Source: Patulibacter minatonensis DSM 18081 (GTDB lineage: Bacteria > Actinomycetota > Thermoleophilia > Solirubrobacterales > Solirubrobacteraceae). Taken from it: DNA of 64,000 nucleotides. Both the position numbers and the translations under genes were made by a program. This document shows, in pieces, positions 1 through 8,238 of this stretch (the first letter of the stretch is position 1; each line of letters begins with the position of its first letter). The notes under the pieces were generated by a model. It worked only from the letters and a program-made list of their open reading frames with translations, made no database searches and was not told where the DNA came from. Where the stretch lies: the NCBI RefSeq assembly GCF_000519325.1, contig NZ_KI912613.1:585836-649835 (forward strand). The letters run 5' to 3'.

Positions 1-1
1 C

Positions 2-385
2 TCGAGCGCCGCGAGGCGTGCCGCGGACCGCCGGGCAGCGGTGGCGCGGCGACGCGCCACCGCCCGGCGCGCCGCGGCGCGGAGCCGGGCGAGGGCCGCG
101 AAGCGCCGTGCTTCGTCCCGCCGGAACGCCGCCCGGCGGACACCGGCGCGGGGCGGCGGGCGTCGAGGATCGGCCGCGGAGGGGCGTCCGGTCCGGCGCC
201 CGCGACCCGCTCCCGCCGCCCCGGCACCGACCCGTCCGGCGCCGGCGCCCGCCCGGCCGGCACCGGCACCCGCAAGACCGACTCCCGCGCCCGCTCGCCC
301 GGCGCCGGCACCCGCCCGACCGGCACCGGCGCGGGGCGGCTCGTCGGGATCCGACGGGAGCGCGGCGGCGGAGTTCCTGCCGTAG
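2..385 (+). CDS. C-terminal tail of a basic Ala/Pro/Arg-rich protein (partial)
   Basis: The frame is open to the window edge, so the true start lies upstream; the first internal ATG is at 41. The visible part is an Ala/Arg-rich stretch, then a Pro-Ala-Pro-Ala-Arg type repeat (about residues 70-110 of the visible part) and a short Ser/Gly/Asp end at a TAG stop. Such low-complexity basic tails occur on actinobacterial nucleic-acid-binding or histone-like proteins and on some membrane proteins; I see no folded domain and assign no function. In very G+C-rich DNA a long open frame can arise by chance. The hairpin just downstream and the convergent gene behind it support a gene ending here. Confidence 0.4.
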   Translation, partial: SSAARRAADRRAAVARRRATARRAAARSRARAAKRRASSRRNAARRTPARGGGRRGSAAEGRPVRRPRPAPAAPAPTRPAPAPARPAPAPARPTPAPARPAPAPARPAPARGGSSGSDGSAAAEFLP

Positions 386-433
386 GCGGGCGTCCCCTGC
401 AGCGCCGGGCGTCGCCCCCCAGCGCGGCCGACG

Positions 434-448
434 GACCCGACGCGGGTC
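434..448. terminator. Hairpin between convergent genes
   Basis: GACCCG-ACG-CGGGTC is a perfect 6-bp stem with a 3-nt loop in the gap between the convergent gene ends at 385 and 507. A second copy of the arm follows (GTCGGGT at about 451-457), allowing a longer alternative stem. There is no T-tract, as is usual in high-G+C genomes, so terminator function is inferred from position and symmetry. Confidence 0.4.
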
Positions 449-506
449 GTGTCGGGTTCGGTACCTCAGCGGTCCACGATCCGACACACCGGGCCCGCCC
501 GTGCCG

Positions 507-1985
507 TCAGACCTCGTCGTGCGCCGGGGCGCCGGCCGCCTTGCCGCGGATGTCGGCCAGCTGGTCGTCGATCCAGTCGCCCGGGCTGCGGCGGAGGACG
601 ATCTCGCGCAGGCCGTCGGCGCGGCGCTTGCGCTCGGCGCCGCTCATGGTGAGGGCCCGGTGGATCATGTTCGCCAGGTCCTGCACGTCGAACGGATTGA
701 CGGTGAGGGCGAACTCGCCGAGCTCCTCGTGGGCGCCGGTGTTCTCGGAGAGGATGGAGACGCCGTCGCGCTCGTTGACGATCGGCCCCTCCTTCGCCAC
801 GAGGTTCATGCCGTCGAACATCGCGTTGACGATGTGGACGTCGTAGTGGCGGTAGGAGGCCATGGCCTCCTCGAGGTCGTCGCGGAGCTTCAACTGGATC
901 GGCATCCAGTCCGGGGTGCCGTGGCGGTGGTTGACGACCGCGACCAGGGCCTCGATGCGCTCGAGGTACTCCTGGTACTCGGGCACGTCGGTCCGGGACG
1001 GCATCAGCTGCGCGACGAACGTGACGCGCTCGCGGAACTCGGGGTGCTGGTCGAGGAAGAGGTCGAACGCCGAGAAGCCGCGCAGGACGTTCTTCGACAG
1101 GTCCGCGCGGTCGACGCGCAGGATCATGTGGTCGCGGCGGCGGCGGAGGAGCTCGTCCTCGAACTGCCGGACGCGGACGCGGCGGGAGACCGTGCGGGTG
1201 GCCGCGGCGTCGATCGGCAGCGGGTAGGCGCGGACCCAGACCTCGCGGCCGTCGATGTGGACCACGCCCTGCTTGTGGTCGACCTCGAGGTCGAGGAGGT
1301 CCTCGCAGCACTGCAGGAAGTTCCGGCGGTAGTTCCGCGTGTGGAAGCCGATGATGTCGTTGGCGAGGATGCCGCGGTAGATCTCGTCGCGCATCTTCGG
1401 CGGCAGCACCCGCCAGGAGTCCGACTGCGACCACGGGATGTGCACGAAGTGGTGGAGGAAGACGTCCGGGCGGCGCTTCCGGATCATGCCCGGGAGCAGG
1501 TAGAGGTGGTAGTCGTGGACCATCACGACGGGGTCCTCGACGCCGTCGATCTCCTCGACCACGGCGTCGGCCATGTCCTCGTTGACGAGCTTGTAGCCGT
1601 ACTCGTACGCCTCGACCTCGTGGGTGCGGATGTCCGGCGCGTTGGACTGGTCCCACAGGTAGTGCTGGATGAACCACAGCATCGGGTTGCTGATGATCGA
1701 GTAGAAGCCCTCGTAGGCCTCCTCGTCGGACACCACGAGCCGCACGTCGTAGTCGCCGCCCACGGGCGACTGCACGGTGAACGCCTTGCCGCCCGCCTGC
1801 CGCGCCCGGTCGGCGTCGCCGCGCCCCATCGCGCTGGCGATCCAGGTGACCGGCCGGTGCGACGCCAGACCCGTCAGCGCCGTCACCAGGCCGCCGGTGC
1901 CCCGGCTGATCGTCCCGTCGGTGTCGAAGGTGACCGGCCCCCGGTTGGAGACCAGGACGAGCGGCTTCTGGGGGCGATCCGGCAT
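507..1985 (-). CDS. otsA: GT20-family trehalose-6-phosphate synthase-like glycosyltransferase
   Basis: A 492-residue protein matching the length of OtsA, which in the cytosol joins UDP- or GDP-glucose to glucose-6-phosphate to give trehalose-6-phosphate. Family marks in order: N-terminal SNRGPV, the glycine-rich RGTGGL loop, VHDYHLYLLP, HIPW, and DGMNLVAKE before SENTGAHEELG. The donor-site segment reads VDRADLSKN instead of the usual VDRLDYxKG; the Arg and Lys are kept. The loop after HIPW is also unlike the classical FPSxExFRxLP. A related acceptor, as in glucosylglycerol-phosphate synthases, therefore remains possible. No otsB phosphatase is adjacent. ATG 1985 is chosen because a -10 box (TACCCT, complement of 1994-1999) sits 8 nt upstream, suggesting a leaderless mRNA. 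Confidence 0.82.
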   Translation of the reverse strand: MPDRPQKPLVLVSNRGPVTFDTDGTISRGTGGLVTALTGLASHRPVTWIASAMGRGDADRARQAGGKAFTVQSPVGGDYDVRLVVSDEEAYEGFYSIISNPMLWFIQHYLWDQSNAPDIRTHEVEAYEYGYKLVNEDMADAVVEEIDGVEDPVVMVHDYHLYLLPGMIRKRRPDVFLHHFVHIPWSQSDSWRVLPPKMRDEIYRGILANDIIGFHTRNYRRNFLQCCEDLLDLEVDHKQGVVHIDGREVWVRAYPLPIDAAATRTVSRRVRVRQFEDELLRRRRDHMILRVDRADLSKNVLRGFSAFDLFLDQHPEFRERVTFVAQLMPSRTDVPEYQEYLERIEALVAVVNHRHGTPDWMPIQLKLRDDLEEAMASYRHYDVHIVNAMFDGMNLVAKEGPIVNERDGVSILSENTGAHEELGEFALTVNPFDVQDLANMIHRALTMSGAERKRRADGLREIVLRRSPGDWIDDQLADIRGKAAGAPAHDEV

Positions 1986-2200
1986 CGGACTCCAGGGTAT
2001 CGGGGCGCCTCTGCGACCCCGTGGACGGAACGTGACCGTGCATGGATGCCCCGCCGGGGTCGCCGGCATGCGTCGCGACCGTCCGACGCGACGCGGGCGG
2101 GTTCGCGTCGCGCCCGAAGAGGCCTGCGGGTGCCCGATGCCGCGCCGCAGCCCGGCGTGGCCCTACCCGCGACGCAGCGGGCGGGGCCCGCACCCCATCC

Positions 2201-3388
2201 TCAGCCCTTCGGGGCGACCGCCGGCCGCGTGCCGAGCTTGACCTTCACGTCCCGCTCCTTGCCGCCGCGGAAGATCTTCATCGTCACGGTCTGCCCGGGC
2301 TTGAAGCCCTGGACGACCTCGGCGACGTCGGTGGAGGTCTTCACCGGCTGGTCGTCGATGCCGACGATCACGTCGCCGCCGGGGGCGAACGACGAGACCT
2401 GGAAGGCACGGGCCGGGCCGGACGGGCCGCGCAGGCCCGCGTCGTCACCGGGGCCGCCCTTCGGGATGTCCTGGATCCAGGCGCCGCTGTCGGTGCCGAG
2501 GTCGAACTCCTTCGCCAGCTGCGGGTACACGCCGACGGTGGAGACGCCGAGGTACGGGTACTTCGCCTTGCCGGTGCCGCGGATCTGCTCGATCGCCCGC
2601 TCGACGGTCTTGGCGGAGATCGCGAAGCCGACGCCGGAGCCGTCGCCGCTGGAGGTCTCGATCTGCGAGTTGATGCCGATCACGCGGCCGCGGGCGTCGA
2701 GCAGCGGGCCGCCGGAGTTGCCGCGGTTGATCGCGGCGTCGGTCTGGATCGCGTCGACGGTGTCGAAGCCCGACGTCGACCGGATCGAGCGGTCGAGCGC
2801 CGAGATGACGCCCTCGGAGACCGACTGCTCCTCGCCGAACGGGGAGCCGATCGCCACGACCGGGTCGCCGACGTGGGCATCCTCGGGGCCGGCGAAGCGG
2901 AGCTTCACGAGATCCAGGTCCTTCGGATCGATCTTCAGCACCGCGACGTCGTTGAAGCGGTCGGTGCCGACGACCTTCGCCGCCACCTGGTTGCGGTCCG
3001 CGAAGCGCACGAACACGCGCTTGGCGACCGGCGACGTGGCCTTCTCGCCGAGGGAGACGACGTGGGCGTTCGTGACGATCTCGCCCTTGTCGGAGATGAC
3101 GAAGCCGGAGCCGAGACCGCCGGCGTCGGTGTTCGTGGCGCCGGCGGCGATGATCGTCACGACACCGCCGCCGAGGCGGGTGTAGATCGTCCGCGGGTCG
3201 ATCGCGAGGCCCTTCTGGCTGCCGGAGTCGGACTGGATGTCCGGGATCGCGGTGACCGATCCGGACCCGGAGGACTGCGTGGAGACCGACGCCTTCGGGG
3301 AGTCGTCGTCGCCGCCGCACGCCGCGAGGGCGAGTGGCGAGGCCGCGAGCAGGGCGATCGCGGCGAGGCGTGCGGGTACGGCGTTCAT
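2201..3388 (-). CDS. HtrA/DegP-like serine protease lipoprotein with PDZ domain
   Basis: A 395-residue extracytoplasmic protease. The N-terminus is a lipoprotein signal peptide with lipobox LAAC (Cys24). A trypsin-like fold follows, with His109 in TNAHVV, Asp147 in NDVAVLKID and Ser225 in GNSGGPL, and a C-terminal PDZ domain (about residues 290-385) for peptide recognition. Its ATG overlaps the TGA of the sensor kinase (ATGA), so translation is coupled. The order response regulator, kinase, HtrA matches mycobacterial mprA-mprB-pepD, where the protease handles misfolded envelope proteins and feeds back on the kinase. That role here is inferred from synteny and domains. Confidence 0.88.
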   Translation of the reverse strand: MNAVPARLAAIALLAASPLALAACGGDDDSPKASVSTQSSGSGSVTAIPDIQSDSGSQKGLAIDPRTIYTRLGGGVVTIIAAGATNTDAGGLGSGFVISDKGEIVTNAHVVSLGEKATSPVAKRVFVRFADRNQVAAKVVGTDRFNDVAVLKIDPKDLDLVKLRFAGPEDAHVGDPVVAIGSPFGEEQSVSEGVISALDRSIRSTSGFDTVDAIQTDAAINRGNSGGPLLDARGRVIGINSQIETSSGDGSGVGFAISAKTVERAIEQIRGTGKAKYPYLGVSTVGVYPQLAKEFDLGTDSGAWIQDIPKGGPGDDAGLRGPSGPARAFQVSSFAPGGDVIVGIDDQPVKTSTDVAEVVQGFKPGQTVTMKIFRGGKERDVKVKLGTRPAVAPKG

Positions 3389-4845
3389 GCAGGGAGCTCC
3401 AGGGTGAAGGTCGTCGTAGTGATACCCGATCCGCCCGCCTCGACGCCGAGGGTCCCCCGCATGCGGTGCGCGAGCTCGCGCGCGATCGCGAGGCCCAGAC
3501 CGGCCCCCGAGCCGTCGCCGGTGCCGTGGAACGGCTCGAACACGCGGGGCAGGTCCTCGGCGGAGATCCCCGTGCCGTGGTCGGTGACCTGGATCCGCGC
3601 GGCACCGCCGCCGCGCGACACGCGGACGATCACCTCGTCCGTGGTCCCCGAGTGCTTGAACGCGTTGTCGACGAGGATCCGGACGATCTGCGCGACCCGC
3701 TCGGGGTCGCACCAGTGCTCCACCGGGTCGCCGGCGAGCCGGACGGTCAGCCGGCGGCCCTCGCGCTCCGCCCGCGGGACGAACTCCTGGGCGACCTGGC
3801 GGGCGAGGTCGTGGAGGTCCGTCATCTCGGGACGCAGGTCGAGGCCGCCGCTCTCGAGCTTCGAGAGGTCCAGCAGGTCGTAGGAGAGGCGCGTGAGCCG
3901 CCGGACCTGCGTGGCGAGCTGCTCGAGGAACGCGCGCCGCTCCTCCTCGTCGAGCTCCTCGTCCTGCAGCAGCTCGACGAACCCGGAGAGCGACTGCAGC
4001 GGCGTGCGCAGCTCGTGCGAGGCGGTCGCGATGAACCGCTTGCGGCTGGAGTCGAGCTCCTTCAGCTGGTGCTGCATCGTGTCCAGCGACCGGGCCAGCG
4101 CGCCGAGCTCGTCGGGGGCGTCGACGTCGAACCGGGTGGCGAAGCGCCCGGCCGCGACCTCGCGCGACCCGTCCTGGAGCCGCCGCAGGCGGGTGGAGAC
4201 GCCGACGGCGAACGCCGTGCCCGTCAGGACCGCCACCACGAGCCCGAGGATGCCGCCGAGCACGACGCGGCGCCGGACGAACGACACCGTCGCGCGGACG
4301 TCGGCGAGGTCCTCGGTGGCCACGACCGCCCGCCGCTCGCCGGTCGACGTCCGGCCGGGCGACGCGATCGCCACCCGCGCGCGCAGCCGGTCGCCGTCGT
4401 CGACCGCGCGGGCGTCGTCGCGGTCCTCCAGGGACCGGCGGGCGAGTCGCAGCGCGGCGGGGTCCGACGACCCCGTCCCGGCAGAATCCCGGACGACGCG
4501 CACCGCGCCGGCGCCGTCCTCGGCGACCAGGAGGACGTCGGCGCCCGTGCGGGCGGCCACCGCGGCGACCACCGCGCGGTCGGACCGGGGACGACCGCCC
4601 GCCGGCGCGACGTCGGCCACCGCGGAGGAGGTGTCGCGGTCGAGCGACTGCAGGCGCTGCTGGGCGAGCGACGACTCGAGGCTCGGGAGCACCTGCAGCG
4701 CGATCGCAGCGACCGCGACGACCGTCACCGCCACGAACGCGAGCGTCAGGCGCAGCCGCAGCGAGCGTCGCAGCCGCGCGGTCGGCAGCAGCGCTCGGAT
4801 CCCCGACGCGGACCCGTCGGGCCCACGGCTCGCCGGGTCCGCCAT
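3385..4845 (-). CDS. Membrane sensor histidine kinase (MprB-like)
   Basis: 486 residues. A first membrane helix (about 31-52), an extracytoplasmic region of about 140 residues, a second helix (about 193-215) and a HAMP linker precede the HisKA box (SHELRTPL, phospho-acceptor His at about 275) and a HATPase domain (N-box VDNAFKHSG, G1 DHGTGIS, F-box, G2 GAGLGLAI). It should autophosphorylate in response to envelope signals and pass phosphate to the regulator encoded 4 bp upstream. The ATG at 4845 is the only sensible start. The stop overlaps the htrA start, placing all three genes in one operon. Confidence 0.9.
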   Translation of the reverse strand: MADPASRGPDGSASGIRALLPTARLRRSLRLRLTLAFVAVTVVAVAAIALQVLPSLESSLAQQRLQSLDRDTSSAVADVAPAGGRPRSDRAVVAAVAARTGADVLLVAEDGAGAVRVVRDSAGTGSSDPAALRLARRSLEDRDDARAVDDGDRLRARVAIASPGRTSTGERRAVVATEDLADVRATVSFVRRRVVLGGILGLVVAVLTGTAFAVGVSTRLRRLQDGSREVAAGRFATRFDVDAPDELGALARSLDTMQHQLKELDSSRKRFIATASHELRTPLQSLSGFVELLQDEELDEEERRAFLEQLATQVRRLTRLSYDLLDLSKLESGGLDLRPEMTDLHDLARQVAQEFVPRAEREGRRLTVRLAGDPVEHWCDPERVAQIVRILVDNAFKHSGTTDEVIVRVSRGGGAARIQVTDHGTGISAEDLPRVFEPFHGTGDGSGAGLGLAIARELAHRMRGTLGVEAGGSGITTTTFTLELPA

Positions 4846-4849
4846 GCGA

Positions 4850-5554
4850 TCAGCCGTCGACGTCGCGGAAGCGGTACCCGAGCCCGCGCACGGTGATGAC
4901 GTACTCGGGGGCCTTGGGGTTCTTCTCGATCTTCTCGCGCAGGTGCAGCACGTGGACGTCGACGGTCCGCCGCTCGCGATACGCGGCCCCGCCCCACGCG
5001 CGCTCGAGGAGCATGTCGCGGGTGAACACCCGACCCGGCGCGTAGGCCATCGTCGTCAGGAGCTCGAACTCGAGGTGGGTGAGCTCGACCTCCTCCCCGC
5101 GCACGAGGACGCGGCGCCGGTCGGGGTCGACGACGAGGTCGCCGATCTCGATCGGCGGGGCCTCGCCTGCCGTGGCGGCCGGCATCGCGGCCCGGCGCAG
5201 CGCGGCGCGCACGCGGCTGCGCAGCTCGCGGACGGAGAACGGCTTGGTGACGTAGTCGTCCGCGCCGCTCTCGAGGCCCGTGACGCGATCGCCCTCCTCG
5301 CCGCGCGCCGAGAGCATGATGATCGGGACGGATGATCGCTGGCGCAGCTGCCGGCAGACCTCGAAGCCGTCGACGCCGGGGAGCATCACGTCCAGGAGCA
5401 CGAGGTCGGGCCGGCTGCGGTCGAAGATCTCGAGCGCCGCGCGACCGTCGGCGGCGGTCAGGACCTCGTGCCCGTCGCGGCGCAGCGGGAAGGCCAGGAG
5501 GGTCCGGATCGATTCCTCGTCGTCGACGACCAGGATGCGGGCGGTGGAGGTCAC
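4850..5554 (-). CDS. OmpR/PhoB-family response regulator (MprA-like)
   Basis: 234 residues from a GTG start. The receiver domain has the acidic pair DDE at 11-13, phospho-acceptor Asp55 in LLDVMLPG, and the conserved Lys in YVTKPF near residue 104. A winged-helix DNA-binding domain follows (about 135-232), including VDVHVLHLREKIEKNPKAP and the terminal GLGYRF. It is first in the operon with the kinase (4-bp gap) and HtrA protease, so it probably controls its own operon and envelope-stress genes. The 120-bp gap to the divergent gene at 5675 holds both promoters. Confidence 0.9.
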   Translation of the reverse strand: MTSTARILVVDDEESIRTLLAFPLRRDGHEVLTAADGRAALEIFDRSRPDLVLLDVMLPGVDGFEVCRQLRQRSSVPIIMLSARGEEGDRVTGLESGADDYVTKPFSVRELRSRVRAALRRAAMPAATAGEAPPIEIGDLVVDPDRRRVLVRGEEVELTHLEFELLTTMAYAPGRVFTRDMLLERAWGGAAYRERRTVDVHVLHLREKIEKNPKAPEYVITVRGLGYRFRDVDG

Positions 5555-5674
5555 GGTCGTTCGATGATGGTGGAATCGCGCGGCCCGCCGCAGCGGTCGT
5601 GAGGGTCTGCCCCGAAGGCGCGCCCGGACGGACCGGCGCAGCCACAGCGTAGTGCGCCGGTACGCTGGCGGTCC

Positions 5675-7792
5675 TTGGCGATTCGGATCGGCATCGGTGC
5701 GCTGCTCCTCGCGGCGCTGGTCGCGGTGTTCTCCCTGCGTGCGCTGCCTGGTCCCCTGACGGCCGACCTCCCCGCCGAGGCGTACGACGGCCCGGCCGCG
5801 AAGCGGATGAACGACCGCCTGAGCGAGATGTTCCCCGACCGTCGCGCCGGATCGCCGGGGGACGCCGCGCTCGGGCGGTTCGTCGCGACCGAGCTGCGCC
5901 GGGTGCTGCCGACGGCGAGCATCCGGGAGGACGAGTTCGAGGCCGACACGCCCGACGGCCGCCGGTCGCTGCGGAACGTCTCCGCCACGCTCCCGGGCCT
6001 GCCGGGCAAGGAGATCCTCGTCGTCGCGCACCGCGACGCGCTGCGCCGCGGTGCCGCGGCGGAGCTGACGGGCACGACCGCGCTCCTCCAGCTGGCCGCG
6101 ATCGTCGGGCAGAACCGCTTCCGGCACACCGTGCAGTTCGTGTCGACCAGCGGCGGGTCGGGCGGCGGCCTGACCGGCGCGACGCGCCTGGCCCGTCAGG
6201 TCAAGGGCCGCGTCTCGACCGCGATCGTGCTCGGGGACCTGTCGGGCGACCGGGCCCGCGGACCGCGGGTCGTGACGTGGGCCAACGGCACCGCCGCGGG
6301 GTCCCTGCGGCTGCAGCGCACGCTGGAGACCGCGCTCCGGGCCGAGAACCTGCGCCCCTCGGACTCCGAGGCGATCTGGCGGCAGATCGTGCGCCGGGGG
6401 CTGCCGGCCACCGTCGGGGAGCAGGGCGAGCTGAACCAGGCCGGCGTGCCCTCCGCGCTCCTGACGTCGGAGGGCGCGTTGCCGGGCGCCGCCGACGCCC
6501 CGGTCGTCGGCGAGCGCTTCGCGGCGTTCGGCCGCGCAGCGCTGCGCGGGCTCCTGGCGGTCGACGAGCCGTCCGCGAGCGTCGGCCCGCCCCAGACGGG
6601 CGTGGTGATCGCCGGGCGCGAGCTGTCGGGCTGGGCGCTGCGGGTCCTGCTCCTGTGCGTCCTGCTGCCGCTGACCGGCGGTGTGCTCGTGCTGTCGATC
6701 GCGCTGGCCCGCGACGGCGTCAACCTGCTCGCCGGTCTGGCGTGGACCGCGGGCTGCGGCGTCGGCCCGGTGATCGCGGGCCTGGTGGCGATCGGCTCGG
6801 GCCGCAGCGGCCTGGTCGAACCGGCGGTCCCGGCACCGTTCGCGGGGCCGGCCCTGTCGACGAACGTGGGCTCCTGGGTGCTCGTCGTCGTCCTCCTGCT
6901 GGTCCTGGCGGGCACGACCGCTGCCGCGCGACCGTTCCTGACGCGCGAGGTCGCCGGGCTCCACCGGCCGACGCGGCCGGGGGTCGCGTTCGGGGTCTTC
7001 ACGGTGCTGTGGGCGACGACGCTGGCCCTGTTCGTCCTCGATCCGCTCGCCGCGTTCCTCCTGCTCCCCGCGCTCGTGGCGTGGCCGGCGGCGGTCTCCC
7101 CCGTGCCGGTCGTCGCGCCCCTGCACCGGCTCGGGCTCTTCCTGGTCGGCGCGGTGCTGCCGGTCGCGGCGGCGACGACCGTCGTCGCCGACCTCGACGT
7201 CGGGATCCTCCAGGTCCCGTGGTGGCTCGTCCTGCTCGTGGCCGGCGGGCACGTGACCCCGGTGGCGATGCTGTTCATCAGCCTCGTCGTCGGGGCGGCG
7301 ATCGCGACGGCGCTCTCGCTGGTGCCGCCGGTCCGCAACCCCTTCACGGGCCGGCGGGCGGCGCCGGCCGCGGCCGGGCGGGGACCGCGGCGCGGCGGGC
7401 GGCGTGCCCCCGCGGTGCCGGAGGACGCGGGTCCGAGCGCGGGCCGTGACGCCGGGCCGGGGCGCCCCCGCGGGCGATCAGGACGCGCGGGCCGCGGCGC
7501 GGGGCCGGGGCGCACCCGCCGGCGATCAGGACGCGCGGGCCGCGGCGCGGGGCCGGGGCGCACCCGCCGGCGCGCCGCCGGGGGGTCGGAGAGCGATGGT
7601 CGGAGCCCGGGCGACGGGGGTCGACTCGAGGACGACGCCTCCGACGGCCCGTTCGGCGTCGGCGAGCCGTTCGAACCCGTCCTGCCCGACGACGTCGTCC
7701 CGGCGGAGGATCCGGACCCGTTCGACGACCTGCCGTTCGGCCCCGACGACCCGCAGCTGCCCCGCCGCAGGAGGCGCCGCGCCGGGTCGTGA
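5675..7792 (+). CDS. Membrane protein with M28-like pseudo-peptidase domain
   Basis: 705 residues from a TTG start that lies 8 nt after a -10 box (TACGCT, 5661-5666), so probably leaderless. A signal-anchor helix leads into an M28 aminopeptidase-like domain (about 40-310). The first metal ligand region VVAHRD is present. The usual GAxDNxxG aspartate is replaced by ELTGTTA, and the catalytic Glu-Glu of the FxxxxxEExGLxGS motif by STSGGSGGGLTGA, so hydrolysis looks lost. Seven or so membrane helices follow (about 315-570), then a basic disordered tail with a 16-residue repeat and an acidic Asp/Pro-rich end. The fold may bind peptides or serve as a scaffold; the function is unknown. Confidence 0.72.
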   Translation: MAIRIGIGALLLAALVAVFSLRALPGPLTADLPAEAYDGPAAKRMNDRLSEMFPDRRAGSPGDAALGRFVATELRRVLPTASIREDEFEADTPDGRRSLRNVSATLPGLPGKEILVVAHRDALRRGAAAELTGTTALLQLAAIVGQNRFRHTVQFVSTSGGSGGGLTGATRLARQVKGRVSTAIVLGDLSGDRARGPRVVTWANGTAAGSLRLQRTLETALRAENLRPSDSEAIWRQIVRRGLPATVGEQGELNQAGVPSALLTSEGALPGAADAPVVGERFAAFGRAALRGLLAVDEPSASVGPPQTGVVIAGRELSGWALRVLLLCVLLPLTGGVLVLSIALARDGVNLLAGLAWTAGCGVGPVIAGLVAIGSGRSGLVEPAVPAPFAGPALSTNVGSWVLVVVLLLVLAGTTAAARPFLTREVAGLHRPTRPGVAFGVFTVLWATTLALFVLDPLAAFLLLPALVAWPAAVSPVPVVAPLHRLGLFLVGAVLPVAAATTVVADLDVGILQVPWWLVLLVAGGHVTPVAMLFISLVVGAAIATALSLVPPVRNPFTGRRAAPAAAGRGPRRGGRRAPAVPEDAGPSAGRDAGPGRPRGRSGRAGRGAGPGRTRRRSGRAGRGAGPGRTRRRAAGGSESDGRSPGDGGRLEDDASDGPFGVGEPFEPVLPDDVVPAEDPDPFDDLPFGPDDPQLPRRRRRRAGS
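7454..7572 (+). repeat. 48-bp in-gene tandem repeat, about 2.5 copies
   Basis: The segment beginning GGGCCGGGGCGC recurs at 7454, 7502 and 7550, an exact 48-bp period, so each copy adds 16 residues (Gly/Arg/Ser-rich) to the tail of the membrane protein. The reading frame is kept, so copy number can vary without breaking the gene. Confidence 0.8.
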
Positions 7793-7853
7793 GCCCGCGC
7801 GCCTCTCGTGACGGCGAGCCGGATCGCGTCCGCGGCCCGAAGCGGCCCCGCTT

Positions 7854-8180
7854 GGTCGGTGACCGACCACGGGTGACCCCCGCGATCCAGGTCCCACGTT
7901 CTCCGCGCTTCCGAGGTCACCGATGGTCCACCGTCGACCGCCGAAGCCCCGACCAGGCCCACCACACGATCCCCGAGGTCACCGATGGTCGGATACCGAC
8001 CACCATCGACCGCCGAAGCCCCGACCACGCCCACCACACGACCCCCGGGGTCACCGATGGTCGGATACCGACCACCATCGACCGCCGAAGCCCCGACCAC
8101 GCCCACCACACGACCCCCGAGGTCACCGATGGTCGGATACCGACCACCATCGACCGCCGAAGCCCCGACCACGCCGCCGA
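7854..8180. repeat. 72-bp-period palindrome array (locus 1)
   Basis: This fills most of the 446-bp gap between the convergent ends of the membrane protein (7792) and thiL (8239). The palindrome GGTCGG-ATA-CCGACC occurs at 7987-8001, 8059-8073 and 8131-8145, exactly 72 bp apart, and a variant with loop TGA lies at 7854-7868. A shorter unit starts near 7917. The flanking unit sequence (CGACCGCCGAAGCCCCGACC and so on) is nearly identical between copies. Open frames across it exist only because the period is a multiple of three. The same palindrome and period recur at 60801-61030. Bidirectional termination or a REP-like mobile repeat are the likeliest roles. Confidence 0.85.
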
Positions 8181-8238
8181 CACCTCCGCCGACGACCCCG
8201 CGGCCCCAGCCCCCGACCGCCTCGCCGGAGGCCGTACC

